This document shows positions 1 to 8,580 of a DNA stretch of 64,000 nt, piece after piece. Origin of the DNA: JACVRM01 sp963755085. GTDB lineage: Bacteria > Actinomycetota > Thermoleophilia > Gaiellales > Gaiellaceae. Both the position numbers and the translations under genes were made by a program. The DNA lies in contig CAVWIN010000003.1 in assembly GCA_963755085.1 (NCBI GenBank), positions 124,001 through 188,000 on the forward strand, written 5' to 3'. The notes beneath the pieces are model-generated. The model did no database searches, was not told where the DNA came from, and saw only the letters and a program-made list of their open reading frames with translations. Numbering within the stretch: position 1 is the first letter of the stretch; each line of letters starts with the position of its first letter.

Positions 1-276
1 GCGGGCATCGTCGGCGCCGAGCTGCTCGCGGCGATCGCGATCACGAACCGGCTGAAGGACCGCATCCCGCACTCCCTCTGGCGCCGCGCCCACTACCTCA
101 ACTTCGCGGTCTGGGCGCTGTCGCTCGTCCACGGCGTCGCCGCCGGCACCGACACGCACGCCGGCTGGGCGCAGCTCCTCTACCTGGTGTCGGCGGCCTC
201 GGTGACGGGCGCGATCGCGTGGCGCGTCGCGCGCCGCCGCACCGCGGGCCCGTGGGCCGTCCGCCTCGCCCGGTGA
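1..276 (+). CDS. ferric reductase-like transmembrane domain protein, C-terminal part
   Basis: The reading frame enters from the left edge and ends at a TGA, leaving 91 residues. Two hydrophobic helices are visible. The first carries His31 in HYLNFAVWALS and the second region has His44 in LVHGVAAGTDT, followed by a third helix and a basic tail (RVARRRTAG). This spacing of helical histidines is what the ferric reductase-like / cytochrome b561-type haem-binding membrane domain shows, so a role in transmembrane electron transfer is likely. The N-terminal part lies outside the window, so partner domains such as flavin or FAD modules cannot be judged. The nearby genes give no functional hint. Confidence 0.55.
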   Translation, partial: AGIVGAELLAAIAITNRLKDRIPHSLWRRAHYLNFAVWALSLVHGVAAGTDTHAGWAQLLYLVSAASVTGAIAWRVARRRTAGPWAVRLAR

Positions 277-1010
277 TCGGCGGCCTCGTCGCGGCGGAGT
301 TCACGCTCGCGCTGATTCTTATGTGATTCCCAGCGTTTTCTTAGGCAACCGTGATTCCCTTCGGGTTGTGAGGTTGCAGAAGGGGCCCCCCGGCTCGAGA
401 GCCTCCTGCGCAGCCCCCGCCTCGGGCGGCGCCCACGACGACTCGCGGCCCAAAAACAATCGGGGAGGGATTTCGGACACAGGCAACGCGGCCTGTCCGC
501 TCGCTACTGCGCTACCCACCCAGACCCGCGCCCCCTGGGGTGCGGGTCGGTTTGGGCAGCGCAGTAGCGAGCGGGCAGGCCGCGTTGCCTGTGTCCAAAA
601 AGGGTGTGGATTGTGTTTAGGCCGCTATCGTTCGGCGCCGCTCCGGGTAAACAACGCAGGCTGGGCGAGCGCCTCCGGGAGGGGGTGGCGCCGCTCAGCG
701 CTGCCGCCGGGCCCCCGGGCTATTCCTGCCACCGCTCGGTGCTACGGTCGGTCCCGCGTGCGCCTCGAGGGTGGCGGTCTGGGACCCCTCCCCTCTCGGC
801 TGGCGCTCTCTCCCCGAGGCGTGCGCCTTCTACCAGGTGGACGCGGTCGCTCTGCGTTGGCTGTTGCAGTATTGGCAGAGGACGCGGAGCGGGCCGAGCG
901 GGTGGCCGTCTACCACTCGCGGCTGTAGTGGTGCCACTGTTGGTCGTCGGGGTTCCAGCGCCAGACGAAGTGCGGGTGCGTCTCGGGGGTTGGCTCTGGT
1001 GGTGGTGCGA
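277..1010. other. gene-poor stretch before the recombinase remnant
   Basis: About 730 bases hold no gene I can support. The open frames across it are low-complexity Arg/Pro-rich translations of GC-rich sequence without start sites. The stretch contains the 122-bp hairpin at 475-596. On the minus strand around 910-980 there is a short peptide-like stretch (HFVWRWNPDDQQWHHYSREW) that looks more protein-like than its surroundings. It has no start or continuation and may be another fragment of a decayed mobile element. Confidence 0.5.
475..596. repeat. 122-bp long inverted repeat (hairpin)
   Basis: The left arm begins GGACACAGGCAACGCGGCCT at 475 and the right arm ends with its reverse complement at 596. 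The arms run almost to the centre (533/538) with only a few substitutions, mostly transitions, and a loop around CCCTGGGG. Nothing in the arms codes for a recognisable protein. It lies between a membrane gene end and a truncated tyrosine recombinase. It could be a non-autonomous mobile element or a strong terminator-like structure; its size is well above an ordinary terminator. Confidence 0.75.
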
Positions 1011-1588
1011 CGCGCCCACGTCCGCGCGCATGCGGCCGAGATCGAACGCAAGGGGCTTGCCCCTTCGACGCGGCACAGCGTGGCGGCGGTGCTCTCACGC
1101 GGGTTCGCGGACGCGCTGGACGACGATCTGATCGGGGTCGACCCGACGATCCGCAAACCCGGTCGGCAGTCGAGCACGGCCACGCGAGCCCGGCCGCGCT
1201 TCACGGTCTGGACGCGCGACGAGCTGCTCGCGTTCCTCGAAGCCGTCGAGGGCGACCGCCTCGAGGCGCTCTGGCGCGTGGCCGTTGCGACGGGTGCCCG
1301 CCGTGGCGAGCTCCTCGGCCTCGCGTGGTTCGGCTACTCGGCAGCGACGCGCACGCGGCGTTTGGCACCCACCGCGAGGCCGCGGGCATCCGCGAGGGCC
1401 GCCTGCACGATCTGCGCCACTCGGCGGCGTCGCACCTTCTCTCAAGCGGTGTTCCGGTGCATGTGGTCAGCGCGAGGCTCGGCCACTCAAGCCCGGTCGT
1501 GACGCTGACCACCTACGGGCACATTTTGCCGCGCTCGGACGAGCAGGCGGCCGAGGTCATGGCGGCCGTGCTCGCGAGCGTCCGTTAG
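1011..1588 (+). pseudogene. tyrosine recombinase/integrase remnant with internal deletion
   Basis: The first part (about 1011-1328) encodes a core-binding segment (RAHVRAHAAEIERKG) and the start of the catalytic domain with the first arginine motif GARRGELLGLAW. The frame then switches near 1325-1365, and the second part encodes LHDLRHSAASHL, LGHSS and TTYGHI, which hold the His-Arg, His and Tyr residues of the phage-integrase family. The usual 60-70 residues between the first Arg and the H-x-x-R box are missing, so an internal deletion plus frame change has joined the halves. No convincing start exists. I infer a decayed integrase, probably left by an integrated element; no attachment-site duplicate was found. 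Confidence 0.8.
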
Positions 1589-1636
1589 CAGCACGTTTGC
1601 AGCCGCGGCGCTAGGCCGCATGGTTGGGCGGAGAAC

Positions 1637-2704
1637 CTAGAAGAGTTGGTTCTCGCCGGCGAAGATCGCCGAGACCGACTCGTCGGAGAAGACGTTCCAG
1701 ATCGTGTCGGCGAGCAGGCTGGACACGCTGACGACGGTGATCTTGTCGGGCTTGCGCAGCGGGTCGATCGGCACCGTGTCGGTGACGGCGATCGCGTCGA
1801 CCTCCGGGGCCGCGCCGAGCTTCTCGAGCGCGTCGCCGGCGAAGATGCCGTGGGTCGCGAACACGTACACGGCCTCGGCGCCCTGCTCGCGGAGCGCCCG
1901 CGCGCCGGCAATGAGCGTGCCCCCCGTGTCGATGCGGTCGTCGCCCATGATCGCGATCTTCCCGCGCACGCGGCCGGTCACCTCGGTGACCTCGGCCGTG
2001 TCGTGCTCGGGGCGCGTCTTGTGCATGATCGCGAACGGCGCATCCAGCATCTTCCCGAAGTGGACGGCCATCTTGGCGCGGCCCGGGTCGGGCGAGACCG
2101 AGACCACGTTGTCGCCGACGAACCCCTGCGTCCGGAAGTGATTGGCGAAGAGCGGCAGCGCGATCATGTGGTCGACCGGGATGTTGAAGAAGCCCTGGAT
2201 CTGACCCGCGTGCAGGTCCATCGTGAGCACACGGTCGACGCCGGCGGTCTGCAGGAAGTCGGCGACGAGGCGGGCGCTGATCGGCTCGCGCGGCCGGGCC
2301 TTGCGGTCCTGGCGCGCATAGGGGTAGAGCGGCATCACGGCGGTGATCCGCTTGGCCGAGCCGAGCTTGGCCGCCTGGGCCATGAAGCAGAGCTCCATCA
2401 GGTGGGTGTCCACGGGAACGGAACCTGTCTGCAAGAGGAAGACGTCGGCGCCGCGGATCGACTCCTCGAAGCGGCAGTAGCCCTCGCCGTTCGCGAACGT
2501 CTTCAGGGTCACCTCGCCGCAGTCGACGCCGAGGTGCTCGCCGATCTTGTGAGCCAGCTCGGGGTGCGAGCGCCCGGCGAACAGCATCAGCCGCCGCTGG
2601 GTGCCGCGTTCGATGAAGTGCCCCGGCTGGAGCTCGCTGCGCGGCTCCGGCGACTCGAGACCCGGAAGCTCCGTCAGCTCAATCGTCTCGCTGCTCATAG
2701 ACAT
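1637..2704 (-). CDS. prs: ribose-phosphate pyrophosphokinase (PRPP synthetase)
   Basis: Makes PRPP from ribose 5-phosphate and ATP for purine, pyrimidine, His and Trp synthesis. The 355-residue product has the family hallmarks: the catalytic flexible loop PYARQDRKARPREP (about 128-141), DLHAGQIQGFF (163-173), and the PRPP-binding loop GDDRIDTGGT (about 254-263). It is about 35 residues longer than typical because of an Asp/Glu/Pro-containing N-terminal extension before the RLMLFAGRSHP start of the fold. The ATG at 2704 lies inside the 3' end of glmU (26-base overlap), so the two are probably translationally coupled. A second Met two codons in is an alternative start. The glmU-prs order is common in Gram-positive bacteria. 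Confidence 0.95.
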   Translation of the reverse strand: MSMSSETIELTELPGLESPEPRSELQPGHFIERGTQRRLMLFAGRSHPELAHKIGEHLGVDCGEVTLKTFANGEGYCRFEESIRGADVFLLQTGSVPVDTHLMELCFMAQAAKLGSAKRITAVMPLYPYARQDRKARPREPISARLVADFLQTAGVDRVLTMDLHAGQIQGFFNIPVDHMIALPLFANHFRTQGFVGDNVVSVSPDPGRAKMAVHFGKMLDAPFAIMHKTRPEHDTAEVTEVTGRVRGKIAIMGDDRIDTGGTLIAGARALREQGAEAVYVFATHGIFAGDALEKLGAAPEVDAIAVTDTVPIDPLRKPDKITVVSVSSLLADTIWNVFSDESVSAIFAGENQLF

Positions 2705-4007
2705 AGCCCTCTTTGATCACCTGCCTCGGCGGGAAGCCCGCGAGCGAGCCGGGCGGCACATCTTCGGTTATCACCGTTCCGGCCGCTAACCAAGCGTCAT
2801 CGCCGATCTGGACGGGGGCCACGAACACATTGTGGATCGCGGTCCTGACGTTCCGGCCGATCGTCGTCCTCGACTTGGGCAGCCCAGGCCGATGCGGATA
2901 GTTCGCCGTGACACCGCCTGCGCCGATGTTCGTCCCCTCGCCGATGTCCGCATCTCCGATGTAGGAGAGGTGAGGGACTTTCGCTCCCTCGCCGACCCGC
3001 GTGTTCTTGATCTCGACAAACGTGCCCGCCTTGGCCCCTGCCTCGAGCACCGTTCCGGGGCGAAGGTAACAGAACGGCCCCACCAGCGAGCGCGGACCGA
3101 TGCGGGCGTCGATCGCGACCACCTGGGGCCCGACTTCGGCCCCCTCGGCGACCGCCGACGCGCCCCGCAGGACCGTGAACGGATGGATCACGCAGTCGGC
3201 CTCGAGCTCGACGGAAACATCGATCCAGGTGCTCGCCGGGTCGACGATCCCGGCCCCGGCGGCCATATGTGCGGCGTTCACGCGGTCGCGCAGCGTCGCC
3301 GCTGCGGCGGCCAGCTCGGCGCGCGTGTTGACCCCGTCCGGGGAGCGCGGGTCGTCCGTGCGGTGCACGACGGCCTTGCGCCCGTCCGCGACGAGGACGC
3401 CCACGGTGTCTGTCAGGTACAGCTCGCCCTGGTCGTTGTCGGTGGTGATGTGCTCGAGCGCCCACCAGAGATCCGGTGCGGAGAAGACGTAGAGCGACGC
3501 CGCCATCTCGTCGATCGCGAGCTGCTCGGGCGTGGCGTCGCGCGCCTCGACGATCGCGCTCAGGCCGCCGTTGCCGTCGCGGACGACGCGCCCGTACGGC
3601 GGTCGCGACGGCGGCTCGTAGGAGAGGACGGTCACGGCCGGCCGCTCGCGGCGGTGCGTCTCGACGAGCTCGTGGAGAAGCTCGGCTGTGAGGAGCGGCG
3701 AGTCGCCGGACGCGACGAGCACGTCGCCCTCGAAGCCCTCGAGCGCGGCGCGCGCGCTGGCCGCGGCGTCCCCGGTGCCGCGGGGGTTCCGCTGGACGGC
3801 GGTCGTCTCGCCCGGGAAGGCGTCCTGCGTCTCCTCCGAGACGACGATGACGACCGGGTCGGCGCCCGCGGTGCGCGCGGCGCCGGTCACCCAGTCGACC
3901 ATCCGGCGGCCGAGCAGGGGATGCAGGTGCTTCGGCGTCGCGGAGCGCATCCGTGTGCCGAGCCCGGCGGCCATGACGACGGCGGCGAGTGGGTCGAGGG
4001 ACGTCAT
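2679..4007 (-). CDS. glmU: bifunctional UDP-GlcNAc pyrophosphorylase / glucosamine-1-phosphate acetyltransferase
   Basis: Catalyses the last two steps to UDP-N-acetylglucosamine, the peptidoglycan precursor: acetylation of GlcN-1-P, then uridylylation. The 442-residue protein begins with the nucleotidyltransferase signature AAGLGTRMRS (13-22) followed by the conserved Pro-Lys of TPKHLHPLLG. The N-terminal domain runs to about residue 225. The C-terminal half contains hexapeptide repeats of a left-handed beta-helix (for example DARIGPRSLVGPF, GAKAGTFVEIKN, GTNIGAGGVTANY), which form the acetyltransferase site. Length matches the family. It is transcribed leftward into prs, with tRNA-Gln just upstream at 4016-4086. 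Confidence 0.96.
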   Translation of the reverse strand: MTSLDPLAAVVMAAGLGTRMRSATPKHLHPLLGRRMVDWVTGAARTAGADPVVIVVSEETQDAFPGETTAVQRNPRGTGDAAASARAALEGFEGDVLVASGDSPLLTAELLHELVETHRRERPAVTVLSYEPPSRPPYGRVVRDGNGGLSAIVEARDATPEQLAIDEMAASLYVFSAPDLWWALEHITTDNDQGELYLTDTVGVLVADGRKAVVHRTDDPRSPDGVNTRAELAAAAATLRDRVNAAHMAAGAGIVDPASTWIDVSVELEADCVIHPFTVLRGASAVAEGAEVGPQVVAIDARIGPRSLVGPFCYLRPGTVLEAGAKAGTFVEIKNTRVGEGAKVPHLSYIGDADIGEGTNIGAGGVTANYPHRPGLPKSRTTIGRNVRTAIHNVFVAPVQIGDDAWLAAGTVITEDVPPGSLAGFPPRQVIKEGYVYEQRDD

Positions 4008-4015
4008 AGGTTGTG

Positions 4016-4086
4016 CTGGGGCGCCAGGATTCGAACCTGGGATCGCGGGACCAAAACCCGCTGCCTTACCACTTGGCTACGCCCCA
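4016..4086 (-). tRNA. tRNA-Gln (anticodon TTG)
   Basis: Read on the minus strand this folds as a 71-nt cloverleaf: acceptor stem TGGGGCG paired with CGCCCCA, D arm GCCAAGTGGTAAGGC, anticodon stem GCGGG/CCCGC around loop TTTTGGT (anticodon TTG), T arm CCAGG-TTCGAAT-CCTGG and discriminator G. CCA is not encoded. It lies 8 bases upstream of the glmU start, so it may be processed from a longer transcript. Confidence 0.93.
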
Positions 4087-4103
4087 GTGTCGGCTCAAGT
4101 GTG

Positions 4104-4481
4104 TCAGCCGCGATCGGTGAACAGCAGGATCAGAGCGATCACCGCGATGAATCCGACCGCGATCAGCGCGAACGTCCCCACGACGATCACGAGGATCGGT
4201 ATGAGGGCGACGAGCGCCTGTGACGCCGCCGCGATCCAGAACGCGTGCCGGCCCGCGTCCCATGTGACGCGCCGGCCGAGCCAGAAGTAGAGGCCCACGA
4301 TGACGATGGCGAGGAAGATCGACGGGAGGCGCGGGAGCGCGCCGACGATGATGAGGAGCCCCTCCGCGACCGCGATCCAGATCGCGATCTTGACGCGGTT
4401 GGCCCGGAGCCAGCGTCCGCTCTTCGTCGTCCCGTGTTCGAGAACGGGCCCCCCCTCGAGCTCGGGCGTCGGGTAGGCCAC
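4104..4481 (-). CDS. small multi-pass membrane protein of unknown function
   Basis: 125 residues with a hydrophilic N-terminus (about 30 residues) followed by four strongly hydrophobic segments: IAIWIAVAEGLLIIVGAL, SIFLAIVIVGLYFWLG, a segment around AFWIAAASQALVALI, and IAVGFIAVIALILLF. I recognise no family motif. It sits between ispE (3 bases away on the same strand, start-to-stop spacing suggesting one transcript) and tRNA-Gln. The codon use is like the neighbours. Function unknown; an inner-membrane location is inferred. Confidence 0.7.
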   Translation of the reverse strand: MAYPTPELEGGPVLEHGTTKSGRWLRANRVKIAIWIAVAEGLLIIVGALPRLPSIFLAIVIVGLYFWLGRRVTWDAGRHAFWIAAASQALVALIPILVIVVGTFALIAVGFIAVIALILLFTDRG

Positions 4482-4484
4482 GAA

Positions 4485-5276
4485 TCAACCGTACCAAGCA
4501 GGAACCGTCAGCCAGGTGCGCCCCGCGCGCCGTAGGGCGCGCTGCGCGGAGGCCGCGTCGGCGCGGTCGAGGAAGAGGCCGTAGACCGTCGGTCCGGCGC
4601 CCGTGACGTCGGCTCGGAACGCGCCGAGCTCCCGCAGCTCGGCGGCGAGCGGCGACGACGCGAGGTCGTTCGGCGGCAGGCCGGCCAGGTCGCCTCTCTC
4701 GACCGCCTCGAGCAGGGCGGCGCGGCGGTCGTCGAAGTCGTCTCCGCCCTCGAACACCCGGTAGACGTCCGCCGTCGAGGCCTTCGCCTCGCCGTGCGGC
4801 GCGACGAGCACGACCCAGTAGTCCGCCGGCAGGGACACGGGGCGGAGCGTCGTCCCGGTGCGCTCGCCGAGCTGCGGCCCGGCGGTCAGGAAGAACGGGA
4901 CGTCCGCACCGAGGCCGGCCGCGATCTCATGCAGGTCGCCGCGCGGCTCCGGCAGGAGCGCGTTGGCGAGGCGGAGGGCGGTCGCGGCGTCTGAGCTGCC
5001 CCCACCGAGCCCGGCGGCGACCGGGATCCGCTTCGTGATCGCCGCGTGCCAGGCCGGCTCGCTGCCGGCGCGCTCGGCCAGGGCCTCCAGCGCGCCACGC
5101 ACGAGCGTGTCGCCGGGGAACCCGGTGACACGCAGCGCCGGGGCCGGCTCGACCGCGATGCGGTCGGCGAGCGCGACGCGCTGCAGGACGGTCACAACCT
5201 CGTGGTAGCCGTCCTCGCGGCGCGGGCCGACGACAAGCGCGAGGTTGATCTTCGCCGAGGCGGGCGCGCGGTTCAC
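4485..5276 (-). CDS. ispE: 4-diphosphocytidyl-2-C-methyl-D-erythritol kinase
   Basis: Phosphorylates CDP-methylerythritol in the non-mevalonate isoprenoid pathway. The 263-residue protein has the GHMP-kinase architecture: SAKINLAL at the N-terminus with the conserved Lys9, the glycine/serine-rich ATP loop PVAAGLGGGSSDAATA (85-100), and the C-terminal GAGPTVYGLF motif. Its ATG at 5276 overlaps the rsmA stop by four bases (TGA at 5275-5273), so it is translationally coupled to rsmA. The rsmA-ispE order is widely conserved in actinobacteria and firmicutes. Confidence 0.95.
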   Translation of the reverse strand: MNRAPASAKINLALVVGPRREDGYHEVVTVLQRVALADRIAVEPAPALRVTGFPGDTLVRGALEALAERAGSEPAWHAAITKRIPVAAGLGGGSSDAATALRLANALLPEPRGDLHEIAAGLGADVPFFLTAGPQLGERTGTTLRPVSLPADYWVVLVAPHGEAKASTADVYRVFEGGDDFDDRRAALLEAVERGDLAGLPPNDLASSPLAAELRELGAFRADVTGAGPTVYGLFLDRADAASAQRALRRAGRTWLTVPAWYG

Positions 5277-6055
5277 GCGAGCGCCCTCGTCAGCTCGACG
5301 AACTCGGGCGGGGCGAGCTGCTCGGCCCGGACATTCGGGACGCGGCCGATCGCCTCGACAGCGCCGGCGGCCCGCTGGCGCGGCGCGATGCCGGCCAGCG
5401 CGAGCGAGTTCGGCAGCGTCTTGCGGCGGTGTGCGAACGCGCCCTCGACGACGCGCTTCAGATCGGGCCAGTCCTGCGGAAGCCCGGTGCGCTCGAACGC
5501 CACCAGCGCCGAGTCGACGTTCGGGCGCGGCCGGAACACCGTCCGCGAGACCGGGTGGAAGCCCGTCCGCCGCGTGGCCAGCTGCAGCAGCACCGAGACG
5601 GCGCCGTACGCCTTGGTCGCGGGCCGCGCGAAGAAGCGGTCCGCGACTTCCAGCTGGACCATGACCGTCCAGCGGTGCACGGACGGCAGGCCGTCGAGGC
5701 TCTCGACGACCACAGGGGTGGCGACGTTGTAGGGCAAGTTGGCGACCAGCTTCCCGGGCGCCGGGTCGAGCTCGGCGAGGTCGAGCCGGAGCGCGTCGCC
5801 GAAGTGGAGCCGGACGTTCGGGAAGTCGGCGAGCGTTGTGGTCAGCCGCGCCTCCAGCGAGCGATCGATCTCGACCGCGTGCACGAGGCGGACGCGCTCG
5901 GCGACGAACGTGGTGAGGACGCCGGCGCCGGGCCCGATCTCGAGCACGACGTCGTCCGCGTGCAGCTCCGCGAGGCGGCCGATCACGCCGAGCAGGTTCT
6001 GGTCGACGAGGAAGTGCTGCCCGAGGTGCCGCTTGGCGTCGGGAAGCCGGCTCAC
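5273..6055 (-). CDS. rsmA: 16S rRNA (adenine1518-N6/adenine1519-N6)-dimethyltransferase
   Basis: KsgA-type enzyme that dimethylates two adjacent adenines near the 3' end of 16S rRNA. I place the start at the GTG at 6055-6053, which overlaps the tatD stop (GTGA) and begins just ahead of the conserved KRHLGQHFL motif; the open frame continues upstream but only as a shadow of tatD. The 260-residue product shows the SAM-binding motif LEIGPGAGVLT (38-48), the acidic residue in VEID (61-64) and the catalytic NLPYN (106-110). Length is normal for the family. It is part of the metG-tatD-rsmA-ispE operon. Confidence 0.95.
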   Translation of the reverse strand: MSRLPDAKRHLGQHFLVDQNLLGVIGRLAELHADDVVLEIGPGAGVLTTFVAERVRLVHAVEIDRSLEARLTTTLADFPNVRLHFGDALRLDLAELDPAPGKLVANLPYNVATPVVVESLDGLPSVHRWTVMVQLEVADRFFARPATKAYGAVSVLLQLATRRTGFHPVSRTVFRPRPNVDSALVAFERTGLPQDWPDLKRVVEGAFAHRRKTLPNSLALAGIAPRQRAAGAVEAIGRVPNVRAEQLAPPEFVELTRALA

Positions 6056-6792
6056 GGAAGGCCGAACGCGGCGCGCGCGTTCGCGGCCGTCTGCCGCCCG
6101 AGCGCCTCGGCGTCCTCGCCGCGTACCTCTGCGAGCAGCGCGACGGTGTGCACCACGTTCGCGGGCTCGTTCGGCCGGCCGCGCACGGGCTGCGGCGCCA
6201 GGTACGGGCTGTCCGTCTCGACGAGGAGCCGCTCCGCCGGCACCTCCCGCGCGGCGGCGCGTATGTCCTCGGCCCGGTTGTAGGTCACGTTGCCGGCGAA
6301 CGAGACGTAGTAGCCGCGCTCGAGCGCGACGGGCAGCAGCTCCGGCTCGGAGAAGCAGTGCAGCACGACCGTCCCGCGGAACGGGGCGAGGACGTCGGCC
6401 GTGTCCTCGACCGCCTCCCGGCAGTGGATCACCACGGGCAGCCCGGCGTCCGCGGCGAGCGCGAGCTGGGCCTCGAACAGCGCCCGCTGCGCGGCCTTGC
6501 GCTCGGCGCCGTAGTGAAAGTCGAGGCCCGTCTCGCCGACCGCGACGACCTTCGGGGCACGCACCAGCTCGGCGAGCTCGCCCGGGTCCTCGCCGTCGCC
6601 CGCCTTGTGCGGGTCGATGCCGACCGTCGCCCAGACGCTCTCGTTCGCGGCTGCGATCGCGATCGTCACCCGGCACGAGTCGAGGCCGGCCCCGATCGAT
6701 ACCACGCCCTCCACCCCGCGCTCCGCAGCCCGCGCGACGACGGCGGCGGGATCACCGTCGATGGAATCGAGGTGCGCGTGGGAGTCGATCAC
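6052..6792 (-). CDS. tatD: TatD-family metal-dependent hydrolase
   Basis: A TIM-barrel metal hydrolase/deoxyribonuclease of the TatD family (246 residues). The metal ligands are visible: SHAHLD (4-9), VGETGLDFHYG, the histidines in VIHCREA and VLHCFSEPE, and the final Asp in ETDSPYLAPQP. The family is linked to DNA quality control and is often placed between metG and rsmA, exactly as here. The start ATG at 6792 lies 11 bases after the metG stop. The stop overlaps the rsmA GTG. Substrate specificity cannot be read from the sequence. Confidence 0.93.
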   Translation of the reverse strand: MIDSHAHLDSIDGDPAAVVARAAERGVEGVVSIGAGLDSCRVTIAIAAANESVWATVGIDPHKAGDGEDPGELAELVRAPKVVAVGETGLDFHYGAERKAAQRALFEAQLALAADAGLPVVIHCREAVEDTADVLAPFRGTVVLHCFSEPELLPVALERGYYVSFAGNVTYNRAEDIRAAAREVPAERLLVETDSPYLAPQPVRGRPNEPANVVHTVALLAEVRGEDAEALGRQTAANARAAFGLP

Positions 6793-6803
6793 GGTCTAAC
6801 GGC

Positions 6804-8567
6804 CTACTCCCCGAGCTCGTCGCGCCGCACCTGCTCCGGATCGAGCTTCCGGAACAGCGGCTTCGGCTCCGCGAGCGTCTGGCCGGGCTGCAGCTCGCTC
6901 GGCGCCCACCGGCCGACCCACGACGCATAGTCGCCGGTCAGCACCCGGTGCGAGGCGCCGTCCTCCTCGACCGTCCGGAACTCGAGCGGGCCGGCGATCC
7001 AGCCCTCGTAGCCGAGCAGCTCGTGCAGCGCCTGCGAGCTGAACGGCAGGAAGGGCGTGAAGATGATCTTCAGGTTGTCGACGGCGCGCAGCAGCACGTA
7101 GAGCACGGTCGCGGCGCGCTCGCGGTCGGTCTTGATCGTCGCCCACGGCGCCTGGTCGCTCGCGTACTGGTTGACCCGGTCGGCCAGCCGCATCGCCTCC
7201 GTGATCGCCGCGCGGAAGCGGGCCGCGCCGATCAGCTCGCCGACGATGGCGAAGCCGGCCTCGACGGCCGCGATGACCTCCTCGTCCTCCGGCGTGAGCG
7301 GCCCCGGCTCCGGGACGGCGCCGAAGTGGCGGTGGGAGAGGGCGAGCGCGCGGTTGACGAGGTTGCCCCACTTCGCGACGAGCTCGTCGTTGTTGCGGCG
7401 CACGAACTCCGCCCACGTGAAGTCGGTGTCCTGGCTCTCCGGCCCGGCGACGGCGAGGAAGAAGCGCAGCGCGTCGGCGTCGTAGTTCTCGAGGAAGTCA
7501 CGGACGAGGATGCCCACGCCGCGGCTCGAGCTCGTCTTGCGGCCCTCCATGGTCAGGTACTCGGAGGCGGCGACGTCATACGGGAGCTCGAGCCTCCGCC
7601 CGGCGCCGAGCTCGCCGCCGGTTTCGTAGCCGAGCAGCTCGCTCGGCCAGATGACCGTGTGGAACGGGATGTTGTCCTTGCCCATGAAGTAGAAGTGGCG
7701 CGAGTCGGGGTTCTGCCACCAGTCGCGCCAGGCGTCCGGCTCGCCGCGGATCGCCGCCCACTCGATCGCCGCCGACAGGTAGCCGACGACGGCGTCGATC
7801 CAGACGTAGATCCGCTTTGTCTCCTGCTCCTCGTAGCCCGGCACCGGCACGCGGATGCCCCAGTCGAGGTCGCGGGTGACAGCGCGCGGGCGCAGCTCGT
7901 CGACGTAATGGAGGGAGAAGTTGCGCACGTTCGCGCGCCAGTGCGTTTGTGCGGAAATCCAGTCGTGGAGCCGCTCCTTGAACTGCGGCAGGTCGAGGAA
8001 GAGGTGCTTCGTCTCCCTGAAGATCGGCGCCTGCCCGTCGACCTTGGAGCGCGGGTCGATCAGGTCGCCGGCGTCGAGCAGGTTGCCGCAGTTGTCGCAC
8101 TGGTCGCCGCGCGCCTCCTCGTACCCGCAGATCGGGCACGTGCCCTCGATGTAGCGGTCGGGGAGCGTGTTCCCGTTCGTCGCCGAGAAGGCGCCCATCG
8201 TCGTCTGCTCGATCAGGCACCCGTGCTCCCAGAGCGCGCGGAACACGTCGCGCGTCACGCGCGCATGGTTCTGCGTCGTCGTCCGCGTGAAGAGGTCGTA
8301 GCTGATCCCGAGCCGGCGCAGGTCCTCGCCGATGTGCTCGTTGTAGAAGTCGACGAGCTCCTCGTAGCTCTGTCCGGCCTGGTCGGCCGCGAGCATGATC
8401 GGCGTCCCGTGCTCGTCCGTGCCGCTGACCATGAGCACGTCGTCGCCGCGCAGCCGGTGGTAGCGGGCGAAGATGTCCGAGGGGATGCCGAAACCGGCCA
8501 CGTGGCCAAGGTGGCGCGGGCCGCTGGCGTACGGCCACGCCACCGCGACGAGGATCTTCTCGGGCAT
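6804..8567 (-). CDS. metG: methionyl-tRNA synthetase
   Basis: Charges tRNA-Met. The 587-residue protein has the class I HIGH-type motif as GPRHLGH near residue 20, a four-cysteine zinc knuckle CPICGYEEARGDQCDNCG, and the KMSKS loop in the variant form RKTSSSRG. The anticodon-binding helical domain follows. There is no C-terminal EMAP/Trbp-like tRNA-binding domain, as in many actinobacterial enzymes. The upstream side (8568-8799) holds a palindromic element rather than an obvious promoter. It is the first gene of the leftward operon metG-tatD-rsmA-ispE. Confidence 0.96.
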   Translation of the reverse strand: MPEKILVAVAWPYASGPRHLGHVAGFGIPSDIFARYHRLRGDDVLMVSGTDEHGTPIMLAADQAGQSYEELVDFYNEHIGEDLRRLGISYDLFTRTTTQNHARVTRDVFRALWEHGCLIEQTTMGAFSATNGNTLPDRYIEGTCPICGYEEARGDQCDNCGNLLDAGDLIDPRSKVDGQAPIFRETKHLFLDLPQFKERLHDWISAQTHWRANVRNFSLHYVDELRPRAVTRDLDWGIRVPVPGYEEQETKRIYVWIDAVVGYLSAAIEWAAIRGEPDAWRDWWQNPDSRHFYFMGKDNIPFHTVIWPSELLGYETGGELGAGRRLELPYDVAASEYLTMEGRKTSSSRGVGILVRDFLENYDADALRFFLAVAGPESQDTDFTWAEFVRRNNDELVAKWGNLVNRALALSHRHFGAVPEPGPLTPEDEEVIAAVEAGFAIVGELIGAARFRAAITEAMRLADRVNQYASDQAPWATIKTDRERAATVLYVLLRAVDNLKIIFTPFLPFSSQALHELLGYEGWIAGPLEFRTVEEDGASHRVLTGDYASWVGRWAPSELQPGQTLAEPKPLFRKLDPEQVRRDELGE

Positions 8568-8580
8568 CGGGCCATCTTAA

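Noticed and set aside
910..1098. A minus-strand small gene with a Trp-rich end (HFVWRWNPDDQQ)
   Set aside because: Too short, without a ribosome binding site or family match, and overlapping the recombinase remnant; mentioned only as a possible fragment.
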